From a virus: 24,238 nt of DNA. Shown piece after piece: positions 14,020 to 20,355 of the stretch. The stretch lies in IMG/VR virus record IMGVR_UViG_3300043446_001541, positions 1-24,238 of that record. The stretch is one strand, 5' to 3'. Under the pieces are notes generated by a model. The model saw only the letters and a program-made list of their open reading frames with translations. It did not search any database and was not told the origin of the DNA. Made by a program: the position numbers and the translations under genes. How positions within the stretch are numbered: the stretch's first letter is position 1; the number at the start of each line of letters is the position of its first letter.

Positions 14020-15095
14020 ACACAAAGACAGACTATCTTAATCGCAAAATGTTTTTGGACCCAGCTGGTCCAGTTACTATTCAACGATTTGAAGAGGTTA
14101 AGTACAATAAGATTGCAGACTTTGAAAAGACTGCTAGAGGTTTCTTCTGGGTACCTGAAGAGATTAGTCTAACTAAAGATGCACAAGACTTTAAGGACGC
14201 ATCAGATGCAGTTAAACATATCTTTACTAGTAACCTGCTTAGGCAAACTGCTCTTGACAGTCTGCAGGGTCGCGGCCCAAGTCAAATCTTTACTCCGGTC
14301 ATAAGTCTACCAGAACTAGAAGCACTTGTTTATAACTGGACATTCTTTGAAACTAATATTCATAGTCGTTCATACAGTCACATTATCCGTAACATCTACA
14401 ACGTTCCTAAGGATGTGTTTAATACTATCCACGACACGCAAGAGATTGTTAACATGGCTAGTAGTGTTGGTGCCTACTATGACAAGTTGCACGTTGCTAA
14501 CTGCAATGTAGAATCTGGATTAATGGTTGAAGAAGATTATTATATCAAGGCAATCTATCTAGCCTTACACGCAAGTTATGCCTTGGAAGCATTCCGCTTT
14601 ATGGTTAGCTTTGCTACAAGCCTAGCAATGGTTGAGAATAAGATCTTTATTGGCAACGGCAATATCATCAGCTTAATCTTGCAAGATGAACTTCTACATA
14701 AAGGCTGGACTGCTTATCTAATTAATCAAGTAGTCAAGGAAGATCCACGCTTTGCTAAGGCAGCACAAAATTGCCAAGAAGAAGTTTTGCAAATTTATAA
14801 AGATGTTATTGCAGAAGAGAAAGCCTGGGCTGACTACTTGTTTATGAAAGGTCCGGTTATTGGACTAAATGCTAACATTCTTAAAGACTTTGTTGATTAT
14901 ACTGCCGTTAGTGCATTAAAAGATATTGGTATTAAGTATTGGTCACCGGCACCAAAGACTACACCTATTCCTTGGTTTAACAAGCATAGCGATACTAGTA
15001 AGAAACAAACTGCTCTTCAAGAAAACGAATCGACTAATTATGTCATTGGTGTCATGTCAGATGCAATTGACTACAACGTCTTACCAACTATTTAA
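13995..15095 (+). CDS. nrdB: Ribonucleotide reductase class Ia, small subunit
   Basis: The 366-residue NrdB houses the di-iron centre and tyrosyl radical. Visible ligands are Asp88 (ALDSLQGR), Glu119 and His123 (FFETNIHSRSY), a Glu in YALEAFRF, and Glu/His in QDELLHKGW. The radical tyrosine is Tyr127. Compared with the Escherichia coli sequence as I recall it (ETIHSRSY), there is one extra residue (Asn121) between the first Glu and His ligands. The C-terminal tail (DAIDYNVLPTI) should dock on NrdA. The binding site before the ATG is poor, so translation may depend on the overlapping 55-codon gene. Nine bases separate it from the glutaredoxin gene. Confidence 0.96.
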   Translation: MSQAQYNLNTKTDYLNRKMFLDPAGPVTIQRFEEVKYNKIADFEKTARGFFWVPEEISLTKDAQDFKDASDAVKHIFTSNLLRQTALDSLQGRGPSQIFTPVISLPELEALVYNWTFFETNIHSRSYSHIIRNIYNVPKDVFNTIHDTQEIVNMASSVGAYYDKLHVANCNVESGLMVEEDYYIKAIYLALHASYALEAFRFMVSFATSLAMVENKIFIGNGNIISLILQDELLHKGWTAYLINQVVKEDPRFAKAAQNCQEEVLQIYKDVIAEEKAWADYLFMKGPVIGLNANILKDFVDYTAVSALKDIGIKYWSPAPKTTPIPWFNKHSDTSKKQTALQENESTNYVIGVMSDAIDYNVLPTI

Positions 15096-15104
15096 GGAAA
15101 TAAA

Positions 15105-15344
15105 ATGAAAGCCATTGTATGGAGTAAAAATCAGTGCCCCTATTGTGATCAAGCTAAAAACTTGCTTAGAATGAAAGGCGTCGAATACGAAGAAAGAAAT
15201 ATTAATGCTGGTTGGGATAGGGAAGATTTATTAGCCGCAGTACCCGGAGCCAGGACTGTTCCGCAGATATTTTTAGATGATAAATTAGTAGGCGGGTTCA
15301 CAGAACTTAAAAAATATTTTGAAGAGGTTAAAAATGCTAATTGA
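15105..15344 (+). CDS. Glutaredoxin
   Basis: The 79-residue protein has the dithiol active site Cys11-Pro-Tyr-Cys14, the cis-proline TVP loop (ARTVPQIFL) and the Gly-Gly glutathione-binding turn (LVGGF), in the order of the glutaredoxin fold. AAGGAA precedes the ATG. It is the natural electron donor for the phage ribonucleotide reductase encoded just upstream. Its end overlaps the next gene by 11 bases. Confidence 0.95.
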   Translation: MKAIVWSKNQCPYCDQAKNLLRMKGVEYEERNINAGWDREDLLAAVPGARTVPQIFLDDKLVGGFTELKKYFEEVKNAN

Positions 15345-15624
15345 TAGAGGCGTAACAGCAGGTGAAGTAATCACGTTAAAATTAACCAGTGGAGAAGAAC
15401 TAGTAGCTAAGTTATCAGAGGAAACACCAACTTACTATAAATTAAAAAATCCAATGGTTATAGGTATGGGGCAAAAAGGTCCGGGACTAATGCCTTACTT
15501 GTTTACAGTCAGTCCAGAAAAAGAAGTAAAATTGCTCAAAACTACCGTAACTGTAGCAGAAGCAACTGACAAGCAGTTTGCCGACCAATTTATCGAAACA
15601 ACCACCGGAATTAAGCTAGTATAA
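15334..15624 (+). CDS. Sm-like-looking small protein, unknown function
   Basis: I take the ATG at 15334, preceded by GAGG, rather than an upstream in-frame ATG at 15319 inside the glutaredoxin gene. The 96-residue protein has a strand pattern (GEVITLKLTSGEELVAKLSEET...YYKLKNPMVIGMG) reminiscent of the Sm1 motif of Sm/Hfq-type barrels, followed by a second strand-rich half. That is only a pattern match. It belongs to the nrd operon by position. Its stop TAA is inside an exact late-promoter box. Confidence 0.65.
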   Translation: MLIDRGVTAGEVITLKLTSGEELVAKLSEETPTYYKLKNPMVIGMGQKGPGLMPYLFTVSPEKEVKLLKTTVTVAEATDKQFADQFIETTTGIKLV

Positions 15625-15627
15625 ATA
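15620..15627 (+). promoter_or_regulatory. T4-type late promoter, exact TATAAATA
   Basis: It overlaps the upstream stop codon (GTA TAA ATA) and lies 18 bases before the ATG at 15646, marking the switch from nrd genes to tail genes. Confidence 0.7.
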
Positions 15628-15645
15628 ATGCTATAAGGAAATAGC

Positions 15646-16392
15646 ATGGCAACTATTATAGTAAACACACTCTCTGGGTATACCAATGGTACAGTCAATA
15701 TCCCCGACTATACTGTTGAGTTTGCCACATTAAACGGTAATTTAACAACATTAAATACTACCCTTAATACCCAGTTTGGGTTGTTGCTTACATACTTGCA
15801 AAAAAATCACGGACAAGAAGCGGCTGTTGTGCCAGGCACACCGGCTGCTATTTCTAAGGCTCATGCATTTTCATCGATCGATGCCGCTATGTCTCTTGCA
15901 CTAACTTTAGAAAAGATAGCGGAAATGAATGAGAATGTTAGAGGTTTACAGAACTCAATTGCTACAGTGGCAGTTCATATAGCCAACGGAGTTACTACTC
16001 AACAGGTTGCCCTAGCAGATCAAATAGCTAATAATAAATTTCAGCAACAGACTACGAATGCCGCCTTAGAGCGTTCTAATCTACCACAAACAGAAGTTAA
16101 GCCAGCTGATCTACAAACACAGATACAAACTACAGTTAGTACTGTATTGCCTGTAAAGGCAGCAATTAGTAGCGCAAGTTTAGTAGAATCGTCAATTACA
16201 AATGCAGGTAGTTGGGCATTATCTCAAGCTACTGATATAGTTAAGAACTCCTTTATTGGCGCAGGCGCGGCATCGGCAGCAACTACTATTAAAGGTTGGA
16301 TAGGAATCAAAGATCCTCCAGTCCCAGTAAAGGTTGCAGAAGCTGGATTAAACAAAGCCAAAGCTACATTCTTAGCAGGCCCAGGATTATAA
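15646..16392 (+). CDS. Virion-type protein upstream of the PAAR tip
   Basis: AAGGAA precedes the ATG. The 248-residue protein begins with a Thr/Asn-rich beta segment. It then has a long Ala/Gln/Asn-rich helical region (about 65-160; many Gln, no Cys), and ends with an Ala/Gly-rich segment (FIGAGAASAATTIKGWIG) and a Lys/Ala tail. It lies one base before the PAAR gene behind a late promoter, so a tail or baseplate role is likely. The Ala/Gly stretch could insert in a membrane. I recognise no family. Confidence 0.7.
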   Translation: MATIIVNTLSGYTNGTVNIPDYTVEFATLNGNLTTLNTTLNTQFGLLLTYLQKNHGQEAAVVPGTPAAISKAHAFSSIDAAMSLALTLEKIAEMNENVRGLQNSIATVAVHIANGVTTQQVALADQIANNKFQQQTTNAALERSNLPQTEVKPADLQTQIQTTVSTVLPVKAAISSASLVESSITNAGSWALSQATDIVKNSFIGAGAASAATTIKGWIGIKDPPVPVKVAEAGLNKAKATFLAGPGL

Positions 16393-16393
16393 A

Positions 16394-16651
16394 ATGCCAC
16401 ACGGTGTTGCTAGAGCCGATAAAGACGTTGCAGGTTCTCGGGTTCTTATCAGAGGTTCAACAAACGTTTTTGTCAACAACACAGGTGCTGTCATGGCCAA
16501 TGATTCTGTGAACTCATCAGGTGTTATGGTCATTACGGGCTCAAACTCTGTCTTTGTAAACAACAAGCCTTTGGCTAGAGAAAGTGACGGCCTAGCCAAC
16601 GGCCAACTCATTACCACCGGTAGTACTAACGTTTTTTCAGAAAACAGTTAA
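16394..16651 (+). CDS. PAAR-domain tail-spike tip protein (T4 gp5.4-like)
   Basis: The 85 residues are one PAAR-type domain: MPHGVARADKD at the start, then three related strand repeats (VLIRGSTNVFVNN, VMVITGSNSVFVNN, QLITTGSTNVFSEN). Such proteins cap the central spike with a sharp cone, often metal-bound, that pierces the outer membrane. Length equals that of minimal PAAR proteins with no effector fusion. There is no clear binding site, so it is probably coupled to the upstream gene one base away. Confidence 0.88.
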   Translation: MPHGVARADKDVAGSRVLIRGSTNVFVNNTGAVMANDSVNSSGVMVITGSNSVFVNNKPLARESDGLANGQLITTGSTNVFSENS

Positions 16652-16727
16652 CCAAAAGAATAGACATTTATTTTTTAGCCTTGTACACTAGGTATAAGTA
16701 CTCTGTACTTAGACAAAGGAGAATTAA

Positions 16728-16928
16728 ATGTCACAAAATAGATTCGGTGATTTCCAAGCAATCGTAGAAGCAATGGAAGGCGATTTCGAAAAGTTCTACG
16801 ATAAAGAAGTTGGTGCCGCAGGTACTCGTGTTCGTAAGCATTTACAAGAACTAGCCAAGCTATGCAAGGAAGTTCGTAACGATGTTACAGCAGTTAAGAA
16901 TGCTCGTAAAGAAGCATCTGGTAAATAA
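16728..16928 (+). CDS. Histone H1-like (Hc1-type) DNA-binding protein
   Basis: AAAGGAG lies seven to eight bases before the ATG. The 66-residue protein is a helical hairpin: an acidic first helix (IVEAMEGDFEKFYDKE), then AAGTRVRKHLQELAKLCKEVR and a basic end. The AAGTRVRK...LQEL core is the hallmark of bacterial Hc1-like proteins that bind and compact DNA. The basic tail is shorter than in chlamydial Hc1. A role in packing host or phage DNA is inferred from the family. A weak promoter (TTGTAC, 17 bases, TGTACT at 16681-16709) may serve it. Confidence 0.75.
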   Translation: MSQNRFGDFQAIVEAMEGDFEKFYDKEVGAAGTRVRKHLQELAKLCKEVRNDVTAVKNARKEASGK

Positions 16929-16982
16929 ATTGTCAACATAAAAGCTGGCTAAGGCGTTATTATATTAGCCTGGGAGGTTGAT

Positions 16983-17288
16983 ATGAAGAAACTACTAGCA
17001 ATTACACTTTTAACAATTAGTTCAGCATCTTTCGCTGGCCCTTACCATCATCATGGACACTGGCGACACGGTGGCGGCAACTCTTGGTTTTGGGTTGCAC
17101 CAACGGTAATTGGGGGAGTAATTGGTTACGAAATTGCCCGTAACCAAACTCCTGTAGTTGTACAGCAACCTCCGGTTGTTATACAAAATCCACCTGTTGT
17201 TGTCCAACAAAATCAAAATTGTAGCCCTTGGACAGAAATCCAAAATCTAGATGGCACAATTACTAGAACAAGGACTTGTACTCAGTAA
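16983..17288 (+). CDS. Exported His-rich, Pro/Val/Gln-repeat protein
   Basis: GGGAGG precedes the ATG. Residues 1-18 are a classical Sec signal peptide (KKLLAITLLTISSASFA) with probable cleavage before Gly19. A histidine cluster (HHHGHWRHG, 22-31), a short glycine-zipper-like hydrophobic stretch (VIGGVIGYEIA) and three PPVV-type repeats follow. The C-terminal segment carries two Cys. Proteins like this are usually periplasmic or outer-membrane associated; the His cluster could bind metal. Its stop shares one base with the iscU start (TAATG), so the two are co-translated. It looks host-derived. Function is unknown. Confidence 0.75.
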   Translation: MKKLLAITLLTISSASFAGPYHHHGHWRHGGGNSWFWVAPTVIGGVIGYEIARNQTPVVVQQPPVVIQNPPVVVQQNQNCSPWTEIQNLDGTITRTRTCTQ

Positions 17289-17680
17289 TGGCTTATTCAA
17301 CCCAAGTTATCGACCATTATGAAAATCCTCGCAATGTAGGGTCATTTTCTAAAGACGAAGAAGGGGTTGGTACCGGAATGGTAGGTGCACCGGCTTGCGG
17401 TGATGTGATGAAACTTCAAATCAAAGTAAATACAGATGGAGTAATCACAGATGCCAAATTTAAAACGTATGGTTGTGGAAGCGCGATTGCGTCGAGTTCG
17501 CTCGTTACTGAGTGGCTCAAAGGACGGACACTTACTGAAGCGGAACAGATCAAAAATAGCGAAATTGCTACTGAGCTTGCCCTCCCCCCTGTTAAGATTC
17601 ATTGTTCAATACTTGCAGAAGATGCGATCAAAGCGGCCGTAAATGATTACCGTAACAGACACAGCCAAACAGAAAATTAA
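17288..17680 (+). CDS. iscU: Fe-S cluster scaffold protein IscU
   Basis: The ATG at 17288 gives 130 residues that match the Escherichia coli protein even in numbering: Cys37, Asp39, Cys63 and Cys106 bind the nascent cluster, and LPPVK at 99-103 is the motif by which HscA grips IscU. In the family it receives sulfur from IscS and passes [2Fe-2S] clusters to carriers. No iscS, hscB, hscA or fdx is in this window, so it must work with host partners. Codons in 17460-17640 look more G+C-rich than the neighbourhood, suggesting fairly recent capture. It is coupled upstream to the His-rich exported protein and overlaps iscA by 38 bases. Confidence 0.95.
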   Translation: MAYSTQVIDHYENPRNVGSFSKDEEGVGTGMVGAPACGDVMKLQIKVNTDGVITDAKFKTYGCGSAIASSSLVTEWLKGRTLTEAEQIKNSEIATELALPPVKIHCSILAEDAIKAAVNDYRNRHSQTEN

Positions 17681-17969
17681 AAAACTTCTTGAGCGCAGGG
17701 GTAAAGGTGTTGGTATCCGTCTAGGAGTTAAAACTACAGGGTGTAGCGGTCTTGCCTATACGTTAGAATATGTAGATGAATATACTTCTGAGCCAGGCGT
17801 AACTAACTTTGCCCAACCAGAATTTGTAGTGTTAGTTGATGCCAAAAGTCTAGTTTATATGAATGGACTTGTTGTAGATTGGGTTCGCAATGGACTCAAT
17901 GAAGGATTTGAGTTTAAAAATCCAAATGAACGAGATCGCTGTGGATGTGGCGAATCTTTTCGAGTATAA
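17643..17969 (+). CDS. iscA: A-type Fe-S carrier (IscA/ErpA family)
   Basis: The 108-residue protein has the three ligand cysteines of A-type carriers: Cys34 in TTGCSGLAY and Cys100-x-Cys102 in CGCGESF at the end. These proteins accept clusters from IscU and hand them to client enzymes, or donate iron. Length and motif spacing are normal. It lies 38 bases inside iscU in another frame, an unusually deep overlap. IscA, ErpA and SufA cannot be separated safely by eye; the position after iscU favours IscA. Confidence 0.92.
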   Translation: MITVTDTAKQKIKKLLERRGKGVGIRLGVKTTGCSGLAYTLEYVDEYTSEPGVTNFAQPEFVVLVDAKSLVYMNGLVVDWVRNGLNEGFEFKNPNERDRCGCGESFRV

Positions 17970-17974
17970 ATCAT

Positions 17975-18003
17975 TTGACAAAAACCAAAAAATAGTCTAT
18001 ACT
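17975..18003 (+). promoter_or_regulatory. Consensus sigma70 promoter
   Basis: TTGACA (17975-17980), 17 bases, TATACT (17998-18003). It lies in the gap after iscA and would start near 18010, just before the ribosome binding site of the next gene. Confidence 0.8.
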
Positions 18004-18034
18004 TAAGGCATAGTTTGTTTTTTGGAGAATTACT

Positions 18035-18430
18035 TTGACAATGCATTTAGAAGGACCTTGGCTTTCAACCACAGGTAAGAAAAAAGGCAAGCAAAAGTTT
18101 CGTTCTGCCGAACACGCACGAAAGGCTAGAGAATTGGACGAAAGCTGGAAAGCTCTACAGAAAAAATGGGCTCTAGAAGCCGAGGATAAAAAACGTAAGA
18201 AAGCGATGTCTGCTCCTACGATGAATCCCTTGGTATCTAAGCCGTTTGTTAGAGATACAGGTCCAAAAATTCCTAGCCTTAATCCTGAAGACATGAGTCC
18301 TTGTACTAGAGCTCCGGACAAAGTTTACACAGGAACAATGATTAAAGGTATTGGCACTATGCACAAGAGTAATGCTGTACCTATTTTTAGTAATGAAGAT
18401 GCTGTAGAAATTGCCAAAATGAGGCGATAA
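18035..18430 (+). CDS. Basic protein of 131 residues, unknown function
   Basis: GGAG at 18024-18027 is spaced seven bases from a TTG at 18035 but thirteen from the in-frame ATG at 18041, so TTG is the better start, giving two extra residues. The protein begins MHLEGPWLSTTGKKKGKQKF. A charged helix rich in Lys, Arg and Glu follows (about 20-60), then a Pro-rich middle. The end contains GIGTMHKSNAVPIFSNEDAVEIAKMRR. It could bind nucleic acid. It has its own strong host-type promoter, so it is probably made early. I recognise no family. Confidence 0.75.
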   Translation: MTMHLEGPWLSTTGKKKGKQKFRSAEHARKARELDESWKALQKKWALEAEDKKRKKAMSAPTMNPLVSKPFVRDTGPKIPSLNPEDMSPCTRAPDKVYTGTMIKGIGTMHKSNAVPIFSNEDAVEIAKMRR

Positions 18431-18479
18431 TTACCTTTTTCTCTAGGTATTTTCATACTATGGACTATATAATATACGT

Positions 18480-18725
18480 TTCGCAAAGAAACTAAGATAG
18501 TTGGTTTGATATGGTAGCGAAATATCCAACTCAAACCGGCGGGTCTTGGCTAATGAGAAACCCGTATTTTCGGGATGCCAAGGGTCGCCAAAGGCACAAT
18601 ATGTTATGAGCATATTGCGTCCGATGGAGACAACTACACGAAAGTAGGGTTCTTTCAGGGGCCTCGTGTAAGTTTACTCCCTTAGTGTAATGTTGTAGCA
18701 AGATGTAGTTTTGCGCTATAACACC
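18480..18725 (+). ncRNA. Candidate structured RNA in the gap before the endolysin gene
   Basis: The 312-base gap 18431-18742 has no gene but at least four strong, ordered hairpins. H1: GGTTTGA (18503-18509) with TCAAACC (18531-18537). H2: GGCG/CGCC (18538-18541, 18586-18589), CTTGGC/GCCAAG (18545-18550, 18577-18582) and CCCG/CGGG (18561-18564, 18571-18574). H3: CAATATG/CATATTG (18597-18603, 18611-18617). H4: TACACGA/TCGTGTA (18635-18641, 18664-18670). CGGGT (18540-18544) can also pair with ACCCG (18560-18564), so H2 may switch. TATAAT at 18468-18473 would set a start near 18480. It fits no tRNA, tmRNA, RNase P, 6S or riboswitch signature that I know. It is either a free RNA or a long leader of the endolysin message. 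Ends are approximate. Confidence 0.55.
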
Positions 18726-18742
18726 AAATGAAAGGAGGACTT

Positions 18743-19303
18743 ATGGAAAAGTCAATTCGTTTTATACTCTGCCTTCTTGGCTTTATTGCCGTGGCAACGT
18801 TAGTACAGTCTTTGGTTGACAAAAAATTTGACAACCTAAGACAAGTAAATGGTTACTACTCGCAAGATGTAGTAACAATTAAAACTCGAGAGCAACAACT
18901 TGATTGTCTTGCTCAAAACATTTATCGAGAAGCCGGTTACGAACCTTTTGAAGGTAAAGTAGCCGTAGCACAAGTTACCATGAATCGAGTCAAGGATGGC
19001 CGATTTGGTAAAGATGTGTGCGGAGTGATTTATCACAAAAGTGTTATAATGGACAAAGTAGTATGCCAATTCTCGTGGGCATGTGATCAAGCCGCTAAAA
19101 CACGACCTGTTAATCCTAGCGCATACAAAGAAAGTTATGAAGTAGCAAAGAAAGTTCTTTTAGAAGGATTTCAATTAAGCGTTCTAAAGGATGCCTTGTA
19201 TTATCACGCTAACTACGTGAACCCAAGGTGGCCGCTAGAAAAGATTGGGTCTATTGGTAATCACATTTTCTACAGAGGAAAGAAGGATAAAAATGAAATT
19301 TAA
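18743..19303 (+). CDS. Cell-wall hydrolase of the SleB family (endolysin, membrane-anchored)
   Basis: The ATG at 18743 follows AAGGAGG at ideal spacing; an ATG at 18728 lies before that site and is not used. Residues about 6-24 are a hydrophobic N-terminal helix with a polar flank, suiting a signal-anchor or signal-arrest-release endolysin exported by Sec. From residue about 52 the SleB/hydrolase-2 domain follows: AQNIYREAGYEPFEGKVAV with the likely catalytic Glu, VTMNRV, CQFSWACD, DALYYHANYVNPRW and IGNHIFYR. It should cleave peptidoglycan glycan strands. The next gene overlaps by 11 bases and encodes a membrane protein, making a lysis pair. Confidence 0.85.
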   Translation: MEKSIRFILCLLGFIAVATLVQSLVDKKFDNLRQVNGYYSQDVVTIKTREQQLDCLAQNIYREAGYEPFEGKVAVAQVTMNRVKDGRFGKDVCGVIYHKSVIMDKVVCQFSWACDQAAKTRPVNPSAYKESYEVAKKVLLEGFQLSVLKDALYYHANYVNPRWPLEKIGSIGNHIFYRGKKDKNEI

Positions 19304-19625
19304 AGATCTTGCAATTTTGCCGCACTTTGATAACATGGAACAGTTTAAGAATTGGACTGTAGAAAAAGTCAGCCATATTAGTGCAGAGACGTTTGGTTGG
19401 CTAGCAATTATCGTGTTACATGCAAGTACCATTCCTAGTTTGCTAGCAGTTATGAGTGGGCTTACTGATCGTCTTCCTGCCGTAGACTTAGTTATGCTGG
19501 TTTGGGGCGGCTTGGGCCTGCTGTTTGTTAAAGCCGCAGTTCAAAAAGACATGCTCAATGTAGTAACAATAGGTTTTGGCTTTATTGTACAGGCTGTTTT
19601 AATGGCTCTAATTTTCTTCAAATAA
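19293..19625 (+). CDS. Three-helix membrane protein, candidate holin
   Basis: The ATG at 19293 follows AAGGA. The 110-residue protein has a polar start (MKFKDLAILPHFDNMEQF...) and three hydrophobic segments at about 31-52, 58-80 and 87-108, ending in FFK. Small size, three helices and overlap with the endolysin gene fit a class I holin that would open the inner membrane. If the endolysin is a signal-arrest-release type, this would be a pinholin. No holin family signature is recognised, so the call rests on topology and position. Confidence 0.6.
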   Translation: MKFKDLAILPHFDNMEQFKNWTVEKVSHISAETFGWLAIIVLHASTIPSLLAVMSGLTDRLPAVDLVMLVWGGLGLLFVKAAVQKDMLNVVTIGFGFIVQAVLMALIFFK

Positions 19626-19634
19626 TTTGTTAAA

Positions 19635-19669
19635 ATTGCCCTTTTAACTTACAATGTTTTAAGGGCAAT
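19635..19669 (+). terminator. Inverted repeat after the holin candidate, weak terminator
   Basis: ATTGCCCTT (19635-19643) and AAGGGCAAT (19661-19669) form a 9-bp stem with a 17-base loop. No T tract follows on the plus strand; the minus strand has TTTT. It may end or stabilise the lysis message. Confidence 0.45.
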
Positions 19670-19674
19670 CAGCA

Positions 19675-19682
19675 GATAAATA
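19675..19682 (+). promoter_or_regulatory. T4-type late promoter box (GATAAATA)
   Basis: It lies 24 bases before the ATG at 19707, between the inverted repeat and an AGGAG binding site. Confidence 0.6.
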
Positions 19683-19706
19683 TTAGATAACATTTAGGAG
19701 CATAAA

Positions 19707-20348
19707 ATGCCATCAGGATTCGTACAAGATTCAAACCAATTAAGTCCAGGACTATATCGTGTCGTAATTGACATGTCTGGATACCCAACTACAGACGGTA
19801 ATACAAACGGTGCTGTGAGCCCTACTAGTTCAGATAACGTAGGTTCGGGTGTAAATCAAATCACCGCAGTTCCAACAACACTAGCCGCTGGAAAACAACG
19901 TGCCCGTGGCAATATGCGTTTTCGCAACATAGTCAATCGTTTAAGCGGGGTAGGCGACTGTCAGATTTTAGACATCGAAGTTGGTGGCCAAACTGACGGA
20001 GATAGCCAAGCTACTAGTCTTGCTTTCTCAGTTAAGTATGAGCGTCCACAAGATCTTCTAAACACAATTAGAGCCGCAGTTTATGCAGAGTCAGGCTCAT
20101 ACAACAACGCAGGTTCAGTTGCTATTACAACTATTGTTCTTGGTCTAGAAGAACTAGTTGTTCGTGGTGTTCGTGATGCTACTACTGCCACAACAAGAGT
20201 TTATGACGGTACCCTAAGCAGTGACAAGCAAATGTCGCTAACAGTAGCCGCTCCTGATACAGCCGCTAACGTTCTAGCCGATGTTACAGTTGCACTGATC
20301 GATGGAACTGAATTAGTTACATCAGACGAGTCAGGCACAGCAGAATAA
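19707..20348 (+). CDS. Virion structural-looking protein
   Basis: AGGAG precedes the ATG and a late box precedes that. The 213 residues are beta-rich and heavy in Ser, Thr, Gly, Asp and Val, with disordered Gly/Ser/Asn loops near the start (TTDGNTNGAVSPTSSDNVGS), a charged central segment (KQRARGNMRFRNIVNR) and an acidic end. One Cys, no signal, no membrane helix. The features fit an abundant head or tail protein, but no named family is recognised. It ends eight bases before the membrane/coiled-coil gene. Confidence 0.7.
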   Translation: MPSGFVQDSNQLSPGLYRVVIDMSGYPTTDGNTNGAVSPTSSDNVGSGVNQITAVPTTLAAGKQRARGNMRFRNIVNRLSGVGDCQILDIEVGGQTDGDSQATSLAFSVKYERPQDLLNTIRAAVYAESGSYNNAGSVAITTIVLGLEELVVRGVRDATTATTRVYDGTLSSDKQMSLTVAAPDTAANVLADVTVALIDGTELVTSDESGTAE

Positions 20349-20355
20349 GGATCTT

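Noticed and set aside
16930-16966. Promoter TTGTCA...TATATT before the His-rich protein
   Set aside because: The spacer is about 25 bases, far from 17; no other -35 box fits.
18545-18575. Hammerhead-ribozyme-like stretch (CTAATGAG followed by GAAA)
   Set aside because: The invariant CTGATGA core is not met (A instead of the essential G), and the helices do not lie in hammerhead order.
18480-18725. tmRNA, tRNA or glutamine-riboswitch reading of the structured gap
   Set aside because: No CCA end, no GGTTCGA T-loop and no resume codon for tmRNA or tRNA; GAAAGTAGGG is only a partial match to the glnA riboswitch core, and the GAAGGAACG part is missing.
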